From the NCBI GenBank assembly GCA_963969595.1, contig OZ018412.1, positions 17,176,501 to 17,240,500 of the forward strand: a stretch of DNA of 64,000 bases, in the 5' to 3' direction. The notes beneath the pieces were generated by a model. It ran no database searches, was not told the DNA's origin, and was given only the letters and a program-made list of their open reading frames with translations. A program made the position numbers and the translations under genes. This DNA is from Neckera pumila (taxonomy: Eukaryota; Streptophyta; Bryopsida; Hypnales; Neckeraceae). Shown piece after piece: positions 22,656-34,959 of the stretch. Every line of letters starts with the position of its first letter. Positions within the stretch are counted from its first letter, which is position 1.

Positions 22656-23852
22656 AGAGAGACCATAGCTAGGCCATATCTATTATTATTAGATCTAACT
22701 TTGTCAACTACAAGATTAAATTAAATACGGTTGTGAGGTTCTAATCCTCTATAGTCTCTTACACTTAATAGGGATTTTAAGGGCCTTTATCCTAATTAAT
22801 CAAGACTTCACATTATACAAATATCTACCATTGTTGTATATCGATAGTTAGTGAAGTGTTTGGGGGTTTATACATCATGCAAACATCTACAATTTTCCAC
22901 AATAAATCCCTTTAATTTTTGGTCCCCTTAATCCCCCTATTCAATGTAGAAATCAATTAGGCCTACCTCATAGAAGTAGTAAAAAAAAAAGCTCCTAAAA
23001 ACCAACAAAACATTATCTACTTCAACTGTGTAGGATTCCAAGTAGACTTTTCATCTATGAAAAATGGCATAGGCCTTTGACAAAGTCTAAATCCAACTTG
23101 GGCCATATCAAGCCTATCCTCAATATTTATGTCTCAAGCATTTGTTCTGAACTTGAGAGGACACTTTGCACATTCACTATAGAATTATTTGATTGTAACA
23201 TGCATTCAAAAATCCATGCCCACTAGCTCCAAAAATCCAATAAAGTAAGACTGAAGAAAATTATCCCATACTTATTTTTCTGCGACGGAAGCAACTTGCT
23301 CAAGTTGCCTTATTCCGAACTTTTGTGGCCAGATAACATGGAGTGTTTTGATATAACAGACTCAATGGCCATACACATTCAACAGACTATAAGTTATGGC
23401 ACCACAAATTACACAGCGTCACCAAAACTCGAACCAAAAAATAAGCAAAACAAACAGTGGCAGTCCTTCCCACCATGAAACCCTATGTCGGAATCTGTAT
23501 TTAAACATGCAACACAATGTCCATATAGTATCATCGGTGCAACAAGTATGCACGAATTTTACAATTACAGGGGAAAGAAATCCTTAGCTAACGGCGCTGC
23601 TCGGTACCTCAGCACAAGATTGGAATTGCAACCCTCAACTGTGTACCAAACAAATATTTTGACTAAAAGTAGTCTAGAGTGCACAGGTTTCGCAACAAAT
23701 GCCAGTATGAAATCCTACAATGGTCAGTACACAAAACCTGCGCACACTCAACCTCAAGTGCATCCCACATCTATCAGTCCTAAGTCCTTGCCGGCTCCAA
23801 CAAGTAAATTTAATGACGGGGCGAGCTGTCCCCAAATTTAAGCGCAGGTTCT
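22656..23852. other. Intergenic to 3' UTR, no separate gene seen
   Basis: AT-rich sequence passes at about 23290 into more complex sequence, which may be the 3' UTR of the minus-strand membrane-protein gene ending at 23853. Frames in 23296-23841 on the plus strand have no recognisable features. Confidence 0.35.
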
Positions 23853-26842
23853 TCACTGCTCCTTCGATACCTCAAATCGAGCTGGTGATTTGACTGCCTT
23901 CATGCAACAAATTCCAGATACCAAAATTGTGATAAGGGTAAACGCCTGCATCCGTTACAGATTTTGTTAGATGTTGCAAGACAACATATCAAGACTGCAA
24001 ACTGCAATAAACTATTTAACCCTTAAAAACCAGGCGATCAGTATCTGGTCCTTTCAAAGTAAGAAAACCTGTAAAAACTTCAGAAATAGAATTTGTTATC
24101 TAATTATTCAAGTTGTTTGGATCATTTTAGAGTGGTTTATTGCAATTGTAAGTTGAGTGGGTGCTAAGGTTCTAGAATGGTTGTAGTTTCCTTATTGAAT
24201 TTTCAAATATAAAAATAAATCTTGCCACAGTGAACATATTGATGTTTTTCATGGTAATTTACAACGTTGGTAAAATAAAATAAAATTTTTGAGCATATTT
24301 TGAAATTGATATACGGATTCTTCACCAAAAAGCTTTCGAAAATATAAATCCTTTCCAAGAACTCTCCAAAATTTATGCCTTGCACTACCTTAAACCTGCT
24401 CTACTAAAAATTGAAATATGTGATTTGATCAATTACAGTAACTAAACTAAGCACGTTTGAATACATGGTTGTAGGCTCCGCCCTTTAGGGGTTAAGAATA
24501 ACAGGTATGGTTCAGCCCCCCCTCCCCCACCACCCACCCAAAAAGAACTTACCACAAAGATTCCTTCAAGGATCACAGCTCTACTCCTGCAAAGTGCATC
24601 ACAACCTGTTGAATTGCCAGTGCCTTCGAGGAGGTGGCGATCCAGAATTCCATAATACTTTTCCCTCGACACCTTAGCATCAGAGAAGTACATCGCAACA
24701 TTGCTAGTCGAAGAAGATTTCACGGCCGACAGCACCTCATCTAGTACTTTCCCTGCAACATACAAGTAACAAAGTCTCAAAATCTGACATCAAAAAATGA
24801 AATCTTGTAGTATAAAGTCACAACAAAAACAGAACTTTGGCAAACTCCAGAATCACCTTCCGAGGTGGAGATGGCACCTAGGTTCCAGTCCAATGAGGGG
24901 CTGTAGCAAATGACCAGAACATCGGTCTCCTCTTGCACTCTTGAAGTTTTCCTCCCAGCAATATAGGCCTACAATTCACACACGTCTAAAATAAGGACCA
25001 GCAGTGCAAGAAGTAACACATCACAACTACAACACGGATTCTAGAATGTTAACCCAAGAATGATGAACAAGAGATAATTGAAACAAAACCAAGTCACACG
25101 GTTACAATTTATGAGATGAGTCAAGATGCTTCACATAGTTGTAAAATTACATATATGCATCTAAACATCACATGGGCTGGAGTTGCAGATGATCACCTGA
25201 ATGTCAGGAACATCAGTGAGCTTCTTCACATCATGCCTTCCGACAGAGCAAGAACCAGAAACAGCTACTTCCCCAATTTTTAAATCAGCGTTTTGAACAT
25301 TTGAAAGAAGATACTCAACAACCGAGGGTCTGTTACTTGCTACAGTGACATAGGGGATTGACTGTGAGTATTTGGCGTCGGCAACGGATTCCTGCGATTC
25401 AATTCAGTGACGACCCTCAATCTTCTGTGCCAGTCATAATTCATAATTGCTTGAAACTCAGAATGTGTGAAACATGGTTCATGAAGTTCCATATGACGTT
25501 AATCCATCCTGGCTATATCCACACAATACATGCTAACTACAATGTACCACAATAGATACCTGAAGAGTTTTCAAAATGCCAGACGGATGGCTTTGGGAAA
25601 TATCCTCAGAGTGGAGCTGATAAAAATAACAAACGCCCTGAATTAGTAAACTACATTGGAGCCCTAACCCCTAAATGCCCAAACGGCAAAAGAGGGCACT
25701 TTCATAATAATCGGAGATGAAATAAAGCAATTATGAAGGTACCAAAATACTAGTAGGAAGAAGCACTCATGCATTACATTTACATTTTTGAAAGATAAAA
25801 ATATGTTCTGAAAAATTTTACAATCAACTACTAGCTTCCAAAGTGGCCTGCAGCTTCTCCGCAATGGTATATAGGGGCTAACCTACTGTGAGCACTAAAT
25901 ATTCATTTGCAAAAACTAAAACTAAAATAAAAAACAAAACAAAACCGATAAATACTTGAAATGTAAGAAAGTAGACAGAGAAATAGAGATCCCACATCTT
26001 TTCCAACAAAGGCAACAATCATCTCAGGGTTTGCTTCTTCCCCACTCAAGTCCTGCAAGACCAAACAACACCAGATAAATTTATCTCACAACCACTACGA
26101 TTGCCAACACATGACACGCATACACTTGCAAATACAGAAAGTCCGGAAATTGAAGTAAAGAGAATCTTTGAAATCAAACCTGACGAGCTGCACATTTTGT
26201 AAAGTCGTGGAAGATGGTTTCGACTAGGCTTTCAGACGTCTGGGATTCATAATTCACGCTTTGATCCTGCACGCCCACGCATCTGCACGCAAATACCGGT
26301 GAGCATATTCTCAGAAAAATAAAAACCCTACGATTTGACAGCAATTTCGCACTTCAAAATTTCCCACCCACCTTATAGAGTCACAAATGTGTTTAGGGTT
26401 TGCGATGTAGACAGAAATCTACAAGATTCAAGTAATAGCCTCAAATGAATTCATACATCAAACAGTTAGGAAATCCCTCGGTCCAGACACAAGAGCGTCC
26501 CGCTAATATTTCTACTCGACTCCGCAAATGGCCAACGATCGCCTTTCCTGTCTATTCCTCAAATCGAAAACTCTCAACTCAAAAATCTCAAAACCTCCGA
26601 ATCGATCTATCACGTCGACTCCTTAACACACCGAATTTCAAAACTCAATGATACGATGAGTACAATCAGAGATTAGCGGAGAGTATCACGAGTGAAACAT
26701 CAAACCCGTACCGTAGATCAGACCACACGAACGCGGGAGTGACGGTCGAAAAAACCTCCGCTGTAACCAAATGCAACGAAGCGCAAGACGCCATCACTAG
26801 AGCCAGTAGTGCTCCAATCTCCATCTCCCTAAACCGCCCCAT
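23853..26842 (-). CDS. Type I membrane protein, V-ATPase S1/VOA1-like
   Basis: I joined eight exons, all with GT-AG introns: 26706-26842, 26180-26282, 25996-26052, 25560-25616, 25197-25391, 24857-24968, 24553-24752 and 23853-23945. They total 954 nt and give 317 residues in one frame. Residues 1-29 are a signal peptide (core ALLALVMASCASLHLVTA). A lumenal domain of about 240 residues follows, with the sequon NST near the short Cys pair CDALC. A single helix spans the last junction (ILEGIFV + AFTLITILVSGICCM), followed by a short cytosolic tail that ends SPARFEVSKEQ. The helix-tail pattern (...LI-ILVSG...-TPxRF) is that of the Ac45/VOA1 C-terminal domain, found in ER or vacuolar accessory factors of V-ATPase assembly. 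Plants keep such proteins, usually listed only as type 1 membrane protein. Intron 7 holds TTAA element I and intron 3 a smaller element. Confidence 0.82.
24016..24495 (+). mobile_element. TTAA element I in intron 7 of the VOA1-like gene
   Basis: A 480-bp unit starts TTAACCCTTAAAAACCAGG and ends CGCCCTTTAGGGGTTAA, within the intron 23946-24552. The interior does not match the other subfamilies, so only the ends are shared. It ends 57 bp from the exon 7 donor. Confidence 0.6.
25674..25881. mobile_element. Possible short TTAA-type element in intron 3
   Basis: A 208-bp stretch starts CTAACCCCTAAATGCCC and ends TATATAGGGGCTAA, flanked by CTAA on both sides instead of TTAA. It lies wholly in intron 3 (25617-25995). 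The termini resemble those of elements K and L, but the inverted repeat is short, so the call is tentative. Confidence 0.4.
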
Positions 26843-27065
26843 TGTGTCTGCAAATCGCGAATCTCTCCGCAACCCTCACTCGCAAGACAGAAAGATGAGC
26901 AAATACGGTGAAGAGCAAAACAACTCTCAGGAAGCCGAAGAGCGACGCGTATGACGGATGGATGTAACTCTTCCAAGGACGACGGACGGATCTCTGTGGC
27001 CGATTTTGGATGATATTCATCAAGGTCACAGGAAGGAAAAATATTCATCTTCTTGGGGGTACACG

Positions 27066-27330
27066 TAAATGCCCAAAGCCTTTTTTGAGCTTCTAGGAAT
27101 TTTCTCTAATTGAACAAAAAGCCAACATTTTGATAAGTTGTATCAATTTTTTTAATTGTAACCATATAAATTCAAACTAGTCATGTTATAGATCACAAAG
27201 GAAAAGAAAACACAACAATATCACTTATTGATTGAAAGATTATAATGTTTGATCATTAAAACTACAAAAGTGATTTGAAGTCTTCAATTCTCTTTTCACA
27301 TGTCAAATCTAACTCATAAGGTGTCATAAA
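27066..27330 (+). mobile_element. Left fragment of a K-type element
   Basis: It starts TAAATGCCCAAAGCC and follows the left half of element K (GAGCTTCT-GGAATT, GTCATGTTATAGATCACA, TTGATTGAAAGATTATAAT). The terminal TTAACCC has been lost and there is no matching right end nearby. Confidence 0.55.
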
Positions 27331-28021
27331 ATTTAATCAATTCATTTCTTTGCATCTTTTAATTATTAATAGAAAAAACTATTAAAATTTTAAAAGGTTT
27401 TGTTTAATTTTTTAATAATTGATATTGAAGGAATGAAAAAATAAAAAAACTAAATCATTATCTTTAAAATGAAGTCTATTCGTCCCAATTAGTAAATACT
27501 ATCAAAGTCTAGCAATTTCAGTTTAGAATTTAGTATATAGCGCAGTTGTATATTAGTTAAATATAAAATATATTGCATATCATTGGTCACTCCACTTTAA
27601 TTTGGTCAATTTTGCTAAATGCCCAAAAGCTATTTTGAGGTTTTTGAAGTACAATTAATCTAAACCAAAAGCCAAGGGTTTGATGTATTGTATTTTAACA
27701 ACAGTTTTCAAATTGCAATCAATTTATTTTACTATAAATGTGTTATATATCAAGTGGAAAAAAATTTAAAAGAAATATCACATATGCATTGAAAGATTAT
27801 AGTGTTTAATGACAAAGGGGTTAAAATTTTTGAAGGTATTTGAAGTATAATATTAGGGATCAACGGTAAAATAATTTCTAAAAATAAATACCAAATTTCT
27901 AGGGATATTAAAGTAACTTATCCTAAAAGTCTTGAAAGTTGTAATCTCTTTTGTCTTTTTGTTTGCTTCTCATCCAAATTTGCATGTGAATTTTTAATCA
28001 TTTTTTTTTAATATTTGATGA

Positions 28022-28256
28022 TAAGGCTTGATTGCATGCAATCTAATCACATTAGGTTGTCTTCTTTTCAAATAGAGGTTAGAGTTAATCTACCTAAAAC
28101 AAAATTAAGTTTAAGGTCAAAAGCTCTTTTGTACATTCAATCTTGGGGGCTAAAATTTGAGTTTGATCTTTTCTTTTTGCAAGGGTGAGAGCTTAACCTC
28201 TATTTAGGAAAAAAAATGCCCAATATGATTAGATTGCATGCTATCATGCCTTGTTG
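28022..28256. repeat. Inverted repeat (foldback), about 65-bp arms
   Basis: The arm GCTTGATTGCATGCAATCTA...AAATAGAGGTTA (28022-28085) is repeated in reverse complement as TAACCTCTATTT...TAGATTGCATGCTATCATGC (28192-28256). It is non-coding. Confidence 0.7.
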
Positions 28257-28282
28257 TTATTCCAGAAATACACACAAGTTTA

Positions 28283-28922
28283 TTAACCCTAAATGCTAGA
28301 GGCGCCAATTTTGATGTCAACAAAACTTTGATATTAAACAAGACCAAACTAAATTTCTATTTTTAATAATTCATATTTTTGACAAATTTGTTTTGAGGTC
28401 TAATTTTTAGCCTCAAAAATCTAATTTTGAAAAATGAATGATTATGATTTTTCTCTTAAAGATTTTGTGCAAGGGTACCCATTGCAATCTTGACTTTCCA
28501 TAGTGTTGAAGGCTTTTGGAAATGAGCCTCAAATACACAAGATCTTGGAAAAAAAATCACACTAGAAATTCACTTAAGAATATTGTTGAGTAGATTTTCA
28601 GAGGCCATAAATTGATTGGGGTTATGCATATTAGATCCTTCAACCTCATATTTTTTTGATGACCAATTTTTTAGATTTGACATGCAAAAAGAGAGGTAAA
28701 AGATTTTCATGGTTTTAACACCTCATGGTCAAACATTATAATCTTTCAATCTTTAGTTTATTGAAACTGTCGTGTTTTCTTTTTCTATGTGATCTCTAAT
28801 ATGTCTAGTTTGAACTTGTACGGTTACAATTCAAATAAATTGATTCAACTTATCAAAATGTTGGCCTTTTGTTCAGTTTAGAGCAAATTCCAAGAAGCTC
28901 AAAATAGGCCTTAGACATTTAA
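28283..28922 (-). mobile_element. TTAA-flanked element L, inverted copy of K
   Basis: A 640-bp unit starts TTAACCCTAAATGCTAGAGG and ends GGCCTTAGACATTTAA. It aligns in reverse with element K along its full length (for example AGAGCAAATTCCAAGAAGCTC against GAGCTTCTTGGAATCTGCTCT). There is no long frame. Confidence 0.7.
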
Positions 28923-29504
28923 TTCAAAATGCAATTTAGGATTAGAAGCAAACTAAAGACCAAAGAGAGAATGACTTTTAAGACTTTTAGGACGACTTTA
29001 TTTTCTTTTAAAGAAAATCTTGTATGGAAGAAAAACAAACTTTCTATTTTTTGGCATTTGGCGAATGACATTAGCCAAACTCAATTAATTATTCAAACTT
29101 AATTAATTATTCAACTAAGAATGTTGAATGTCATTACTGGATATGGTTTTCAATTCTATTTCTAAGTCAAAATTAAAAACTATGGTCATGTAAAAACTAA
29201 ATGCAACTTATTCCATCTACTCTAGATATTTATTATTCAATTTTCTGATGTGATTTTTTTTGGAAGATCTTCATGTACTTGAAACTTAGTCATCTATTAA
29301 GATTAGAAAATTAAGTTTTGCAATGGTGCCTTTTGCACGAAAATTTAAAAAGAGAAATCAGATTTACTTCTTTTGCAAGACTGATTTTTGAGGCTAACAT
29401 AAAACTTTGTCAATTATTGACTATAAAAAAATGATAATTTGGAGGGATTTAATATACTTCAATGTTTTGTCAACACTAAAATGAGGTGCTTTAAGCATTC
29501 ATGG

Positions 29505-30635
29505 ATTGATTTGATTTGAAATTTTGGTCTCACATGTTGAATGTGTAAATTTTTATAACATTCAGTAGCTTGAAGAGAGGCTGCCTTCTCTTCTCCTCTT
29601 TTCAAGAGTCATTCAAACAATTCATCCAAATGTGATGGCATAACCAGTGCAGACCTGGTGATCTGACAATACGACATTCACCATTTTAGATTTTGAGGCT
29701 AATTCCAAATTTCAAAGCAAGTTATCATTATATGTATTTGCTTGTTATATTAAGGATTTGCTTTAGTATGTTGATCAATTGATCAACAACTTTATTTGAA
29801 GGAGATAGTGATGAGTACAATTCAATTTGTACTCCCGAGTCACAATTAATTACATGAAGCCCCAAATCAATGTTCAAATCCCTTTGTGCATTTGGCCTTG
29901 TAGTTATTGATATAGTGTGGTATATTTCACATCATTTTGTCAACGAGGAGGCAATAATTAATGTGACTACTGAATGTTATGTTCAAAGAGTATTGTTAAA
30001 AAATTCCTATATTTTGAATGGTTTGAAATTACTATTAATAGCTTGTAAAATTTTAATTAATATATGGTGATTGTTGAAGATTTTTATTCTTTATTTTATT
30101 CAAATTATTTCTGAAGGATCATTTTTAGAACTAAAAAAGTTATTTTTTGAGGAGAGACCTACTGGTAGCCTTTGAACTATAGATTATATATGGTCTTCCT
30201 AATCTATATTACACAAATATTAAAGAATTAATATAAGAATCTTCATAATAATCAATGGATTAAAAAAGTGCATTTTTTGTATACTTTGGATGCGTTTGCA
30301 TTCAACCAATGTTTGAAATTTGGATGTTGAGTTCTTAAGGGATTAAAAATCAAAGAAAATGTTAGGGTTTCCAAAAATAAGAAGCAATTTAGAAGAATAT
30401 ATTCATGTTGACATTCAAATAAATGTTATAAATTGCAACCCATTCAATTGGTTGAAATTGCAAAGTACAAACAATGTACTTAATCTTCAAAAATTACTAT
30501 GAGAACTTAATAATTTGACTCAAAGGAAAAACTCTTGTGAAAATCACAAATATTTAGACTACATTGATTTCAGAAGGGATTTTCAATTTTTGGCTTCAAA
30601 ATTAATTGAAAAGTTGAAAAATATTGGTTTGTGCA
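29505..30635. other. AT-rich intergenic DNA
   Basis: I see no gene, array or clear terminal repeats here. Confidence 0.4.
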
Positions 30636-31799
30636 GTCGTTAGCATCATATCTTCATGAACTTCCACATCAACAACCGATGAAAAGTAAATCATTACAAA
30701 TAAATTACTAATGAAAATGAATGAGTTGTAAAAATTGACTTTAAGCCTAAAATTGGACTTTAGTCATTGTCTAGTTATAAATATCCTAAATGATTGGTTT
30801 GCAATTATATACACAAGTCATTGATAGCCCTATTCTAACTAGTGAGGTTCTCCCATGAAACAAGTAGGTGAATATTTCACAATTTAGATGAACTCTTTGA
30901 AGTTGTCGCAAAGTTGATAGATGGATTATGTAGGGAAAAACAAGGCATTTTTCCATAAATGTACAATTTTGAGGCAGTGGTTTCTGTGCGCATAAACAAG
31001 GTACAAAAATTCATGTAATTTTGTTTCACTCATACTCAATTTCTTTTTTAATTTTTAGTAATACTAACATTGAAGTTCAATGAAATTTTTTGTTGTTGTA
31101 TAGAACAAATGGCCTACTGCTAAGTTTTCAAGAAAGTGAATGGAGGAGGAGAATTTGTTGCAAAAAAAGCGGACATTGTGTGGAGGAATTTGATGATCAA
31201 TGCATTAAAAGAAGTTTCAAAAGACAATTTGAAGTGGAGTTGCACAAGCCAAAACCAATGATGAAGACAACAGTTAGCCCATAGCCGTTCGAATTTCTCT
31301 CATCATCTTTGATGTGACTATGAAGACTAGGAGGTCGATTAATAAGTTAACACTAGTCAAAAAAGGGCCATCAAAGACTGGCCTTTATAACTTCAAAACC
31401 AATCATTTAGGAGACTTATTTCTAAACAATGACTTACTACTAGACAATGACAATGAGTTTGACATTAGGATTAGAGTCCTTTTGAATAAGTCATTCATTC
31501 CTATAAGTTATTTATTTGTAAGGATTTAATTCACATCTAGTTGTTGATTTAGAAATTCATCGAGCTATGTTGCTAGGGGGACTGCTAATATAGACTGAGT
31601 CGATGACAAGGCTTAAGATGAGAAATAAATCATAACAAATAATTGACTAATTGAGAGACTAATGAAAATAAATGATTTGTCTAAAATGACTTTAATCGTT
31701 AAATTTGGGCTTTAGACATTGTCCAATCATAAATATTCTAAATGACTAGTTGGCAGTAATTATAAACCCAAGTCATTGATAGCCGTTTTTTGACTAGTG
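30636..31799 (+). mobile_element. Decayed CACTA-like element region with coding-like remnant
   Basis: Two right-end-like termini (CTAACTAGTG ending at 30844 and TGACTAGTG ending at 31799) both follow the phrase AAGTCATTGATAGCC. The central part (about 30940-31530) is homologous to 39955-40555, including a coding-like stretch (31090-31284 here, 40163-40456 there). Here that stretch has acquired a stop and frame changes. Repeated GTCATTTA/GACAATGAC words fit subterminal repeats of CACTA transposons. Confidence 0.45.
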
Positions 31800-31883
31800 A
31801 GACCCTTTTTTTGAAAGAAGAAAATGGATATTACACTATTCAGATGAAGTTTCAAAGTTGCCATGAAATTGACTAATGATTTC

Positions 31884-33900
31884 CACTAGTAGAAAAAGGG
31901 ATGTTTTGTAATCGCTCAAATAAAGATCGAAGGTCATAAATGACTTAACAATGATTGCGGGCCAAAATAAATTATCTGATTACTGACCCTTATAAATTTG
32001 TAGCCCAATTACATGGAATATATTCAAAAGGTCGTGAACAATTTTAAATATTGAATTTAGTTGTATCTAAAACATTACAACCATAATGTTTGTCTATATG
32101 GTTATTTATTTTTATTGATATTGGATTCATTTTCTAAGAAAATTTATCATTAGATTGTAAAAATAGTGGAACACATTTTTTTTAATAAATTGCATTGCCA
32201 ATGGAAAATAATTTTTGATTCAAGATCCCTAGATATTTATAGGATTTGAGCATGACTTAAATTACGTATATATATAAAATGTGGCAATAGATCACATCAA
32301 CAAAATCAATTTTTAGAACTAAAAATTTGATGAAGTAATTAAGAACCTGAAGAACCAATAGAAAATGTCTACCACAATGCTTTGTGGTAGTTAACTCCCA
32401 ATGATTCTCCAGATGTATATTCATCCTAGACAAGTCCTATTATACTAGCTTAAGTTGCAAATCCCAATTGTTATGGAACATTCAAAGGTCACAATCCTTT
32501 ATAATGAATTTAGCTATAGATTCTAGAAATAAAAAAGTAATATTCTAAATTGTTGTTTCTACTTCAAAAATGTCCGTACTAGATCATTTTATTGTAATTA
32601 GAATTCCTTATTTTAGAAACTTAATGAATAGGTTATATTAAAAATAATACCTTGAAAGATCGTGGGTTATTCAATCTAGGTACTTTATCTATAAACGTAT
32701 AAATATTATACTTGTTTTCATTCAACGTCTTCTGTAACTAGATTCAATCTATTTTTTTCAAATGATTATTCTTTTTCAAAATATAATATTCTAGAATGCA
32801 TTCTTCTTGTTTATTTTAACCATAATTTTCTCCATACTATCAAATTAACAATTGTACAAGTATTTTTAGTTCCACAATGCTTGTTGAGAAGCTAATTGTG
32901 CTATATTGAATCATGATAAAATCATTTAGATCATTTTTTTAATCAATAAGCTATGTTTAAAAATCCAATTACTTCTTTTTAATAGTACTTCATTTGAATT
33001 TCATCTAAAATTTTCAATAAGTAGTGATAAGTCTAAAGTTCAAATTGAACAATTTATCAAATAATTAAATGATTTTCACTACACATAAAGGCCAAGCAAC
33101 CTGTTCAAAATGCTTCCAAGGCAATTAAATTTGAATCCACCACTGAGGCTTATTGATGCAATCACTAAACTGAATCTATTAAATTTGACAACAATGGTAT
33201 TTTAATGTTTTAAGTCTAGATTTGACTTACATGATATTTAGTAGTTTTTGTCAGTAAACCACATCCTCATTTGCAAATATCTAACAGCTATTATTCCTTC
33301 ATGATCACCTACCAATAGTGGTGATCAACTTCACAAAAATACATAAAGTACTATTTAAAACTCTTAGGTAAGAAAAATAGAATTAGATTTTGCCAAAATT
33401 GTATGGGGCTAGCTTACTTACACCCAATACAACTGTTGAAAAAATAGTCATAAGATATAATCAACAAGACATAAAATTATATAGAAATCAAATAAATAAT
33501 ATAAAGTTTAAAATAAATACCTCTAATTTCTTTTTTTTGCATCTTCAAATTCTTTCATCCGTTTAGCCTTTTACAAGCCTTGGAAGAAGCTTGTTGCTTT
33601 TGCTTGTTTTTATCATATCTAATAATGTTCATATAAAATATTATAATTATGTATAAAAGAAATTAAAAATAGATATAAACATTACATTTTTCTATATGTG
33701 CATATAAAAAAAGCGTAACTGGTTAGGAAGAACATAGAAGCCAATTATTTTCTTGTCACCCATTAAACCAATAGTGATTAATCAAATTGGATTCAAGAAA
33801 GCATGAAGGCCAATCACCATTTTATTATTCTTTAAACCGTTAGAAATTAAACAAATTTGGTTCAAACAAACAAGGAGGTCAATTGCCTTCTTGCCATTTC
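31884..33900. other. AT-rich DNA beginning with a CACTA-like left end
   Basis: CACTAGTAGAAAAAGGGATG at 31884 looks like the left terminus of the CACTA-like family, but no matching right end was found downstream. The remaining 2 kb holds no gene or array that I can recognise. Confidence 0.35.
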
Positions 33901-33903
33901 AAA

Positions 33904-34290
33904 TTCACTCCTAAAGTTCCATTGTCCCCTCGGGGGACAAATTGGATTTTGGGTAGGCTACTACGGCTTCAATATTCATCATTATTTTTTGAAACTTTTT
34001 GTGAAGATAGAAAAAGACATTAGCTTTATGGGAACATAATTTTTTATTTCAATTGGTGCCCGAGAGCAAAATTTATGGCTCAAAAGGTCTTTTTTTTGGG
34101 TGTGGAGGGCAAAAATCTTCTCACACAAATTTTTTTTTTTAATTTTTAAAAAATTATTTTCTCATAGATTGTGTTTTTATCTACATGGGAAGCTTTGATT
34201 CATCCCATTTGGATTTGTTATGTGAAAGTTATGGACAATCTTATTTTTTGGGCATTTAAAGCATCTTTTTGAAAAAATAACTGGCAAGAT
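33904..34290 (+). mobile_element. TTAA element J, truncated subfamily-2 copy
   Basis: The left part reads ACTCCTAAAGTTCCATTGTC followed by the hairpin CCCCTCGGGGG and ACAAATTGGATTTTGGGTAGG, as in H. Homology to H continues through GCATCTTTTTGAAAAAA and then stops. The flanking TTAA has become TTCA and the right end is missing. Confidence 0.65.
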
Positions 34291-34740
34291 TCATTTCTAA
34301 ATGCAGTTTTCACAATTTTTCAAAAAAAACTGTTTGACAAGGCTAAGTTTTCTCATCTTAAGCCTTGTCAGTGACATTTATAGCATGCAAGATTTATCTT
34401 TAATAATATTTTGTATGGGCCCAATTTATGCACCACAACTTATGAATGAAGCCCACAAGAAATTCAAATATAATATTGTAAAGCACAAGTAAAAAATAAA
34501 AACATATACATAAAAAATTCATTGCAAAGGTTGAAAAAAGAAAAATCAAATCATCATAAATTAAAATAGACAAAAAGTGCAATCCATAATAGTTTGTATA
34601 CAATATTATACTAGAGAGATTGAAGACTTCTATTCGAGACTTTTTCTAAAGACCTTATATTATAGACCTTGTTCAATAAACCCTATAATCCTATACACTA
34701 GATACTAAATTATTAACTCTAAACAAGGCCTACTATAAAT

Positions 34741-34866
34741 CTATAAGCTTATATTCTAAAAGAATCTTAAATCTGTAAGCTTACAATCTATAAGCTTATA
34801 TTCTAAAAGAATCTTAAATCTGTAAGCTTACAATCTATAAGCTTATATTCTAAAAGAATCTTACAT
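34741..34866 (+). repeat. 47-bp tandem repeat, 2.7 copies
   Basis: Units at 34741, 34788 and 34835 start CTATAAGCTTATATTCTAAA and are virtually identical. They are rich in AAGCTT and are not separated by unique sequence. Confidence 0.9.
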
Positions 34867-34959
34867 CTAGGAACTTATTTGAATGGACTTCATTGCCATG
34901 TGTATAGAAATATATTTCACTTTGATTGTCCTTTGTCTTATGCTGGTATCTGCAAGGCT

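Larger units (their letters stand above)
27612..29504 (+). mobile_element. Composite K-type element holding element L and a foldback
   Basis: The left end (CTAAATGCCCAAAAGC at 27615) and right end (GTCAACACTAAAATGAGGTGC...CATGGATTGA near 29504) match the two ends of element K. Between them lie a 235-bp foldback (28022-28256) and the complete element L (28283-28922). Both halves are strongly diverged, so the exact boundaries are uncertain. Confidence 0.45.

Noticed and set aside
34741..34866. CRISPR-like array
   Set aside because: The 47-bp units follow each other directly with no unique spacers, and the DNA is from a plant nucleus. The same applies to the 50-bp array at 56395.
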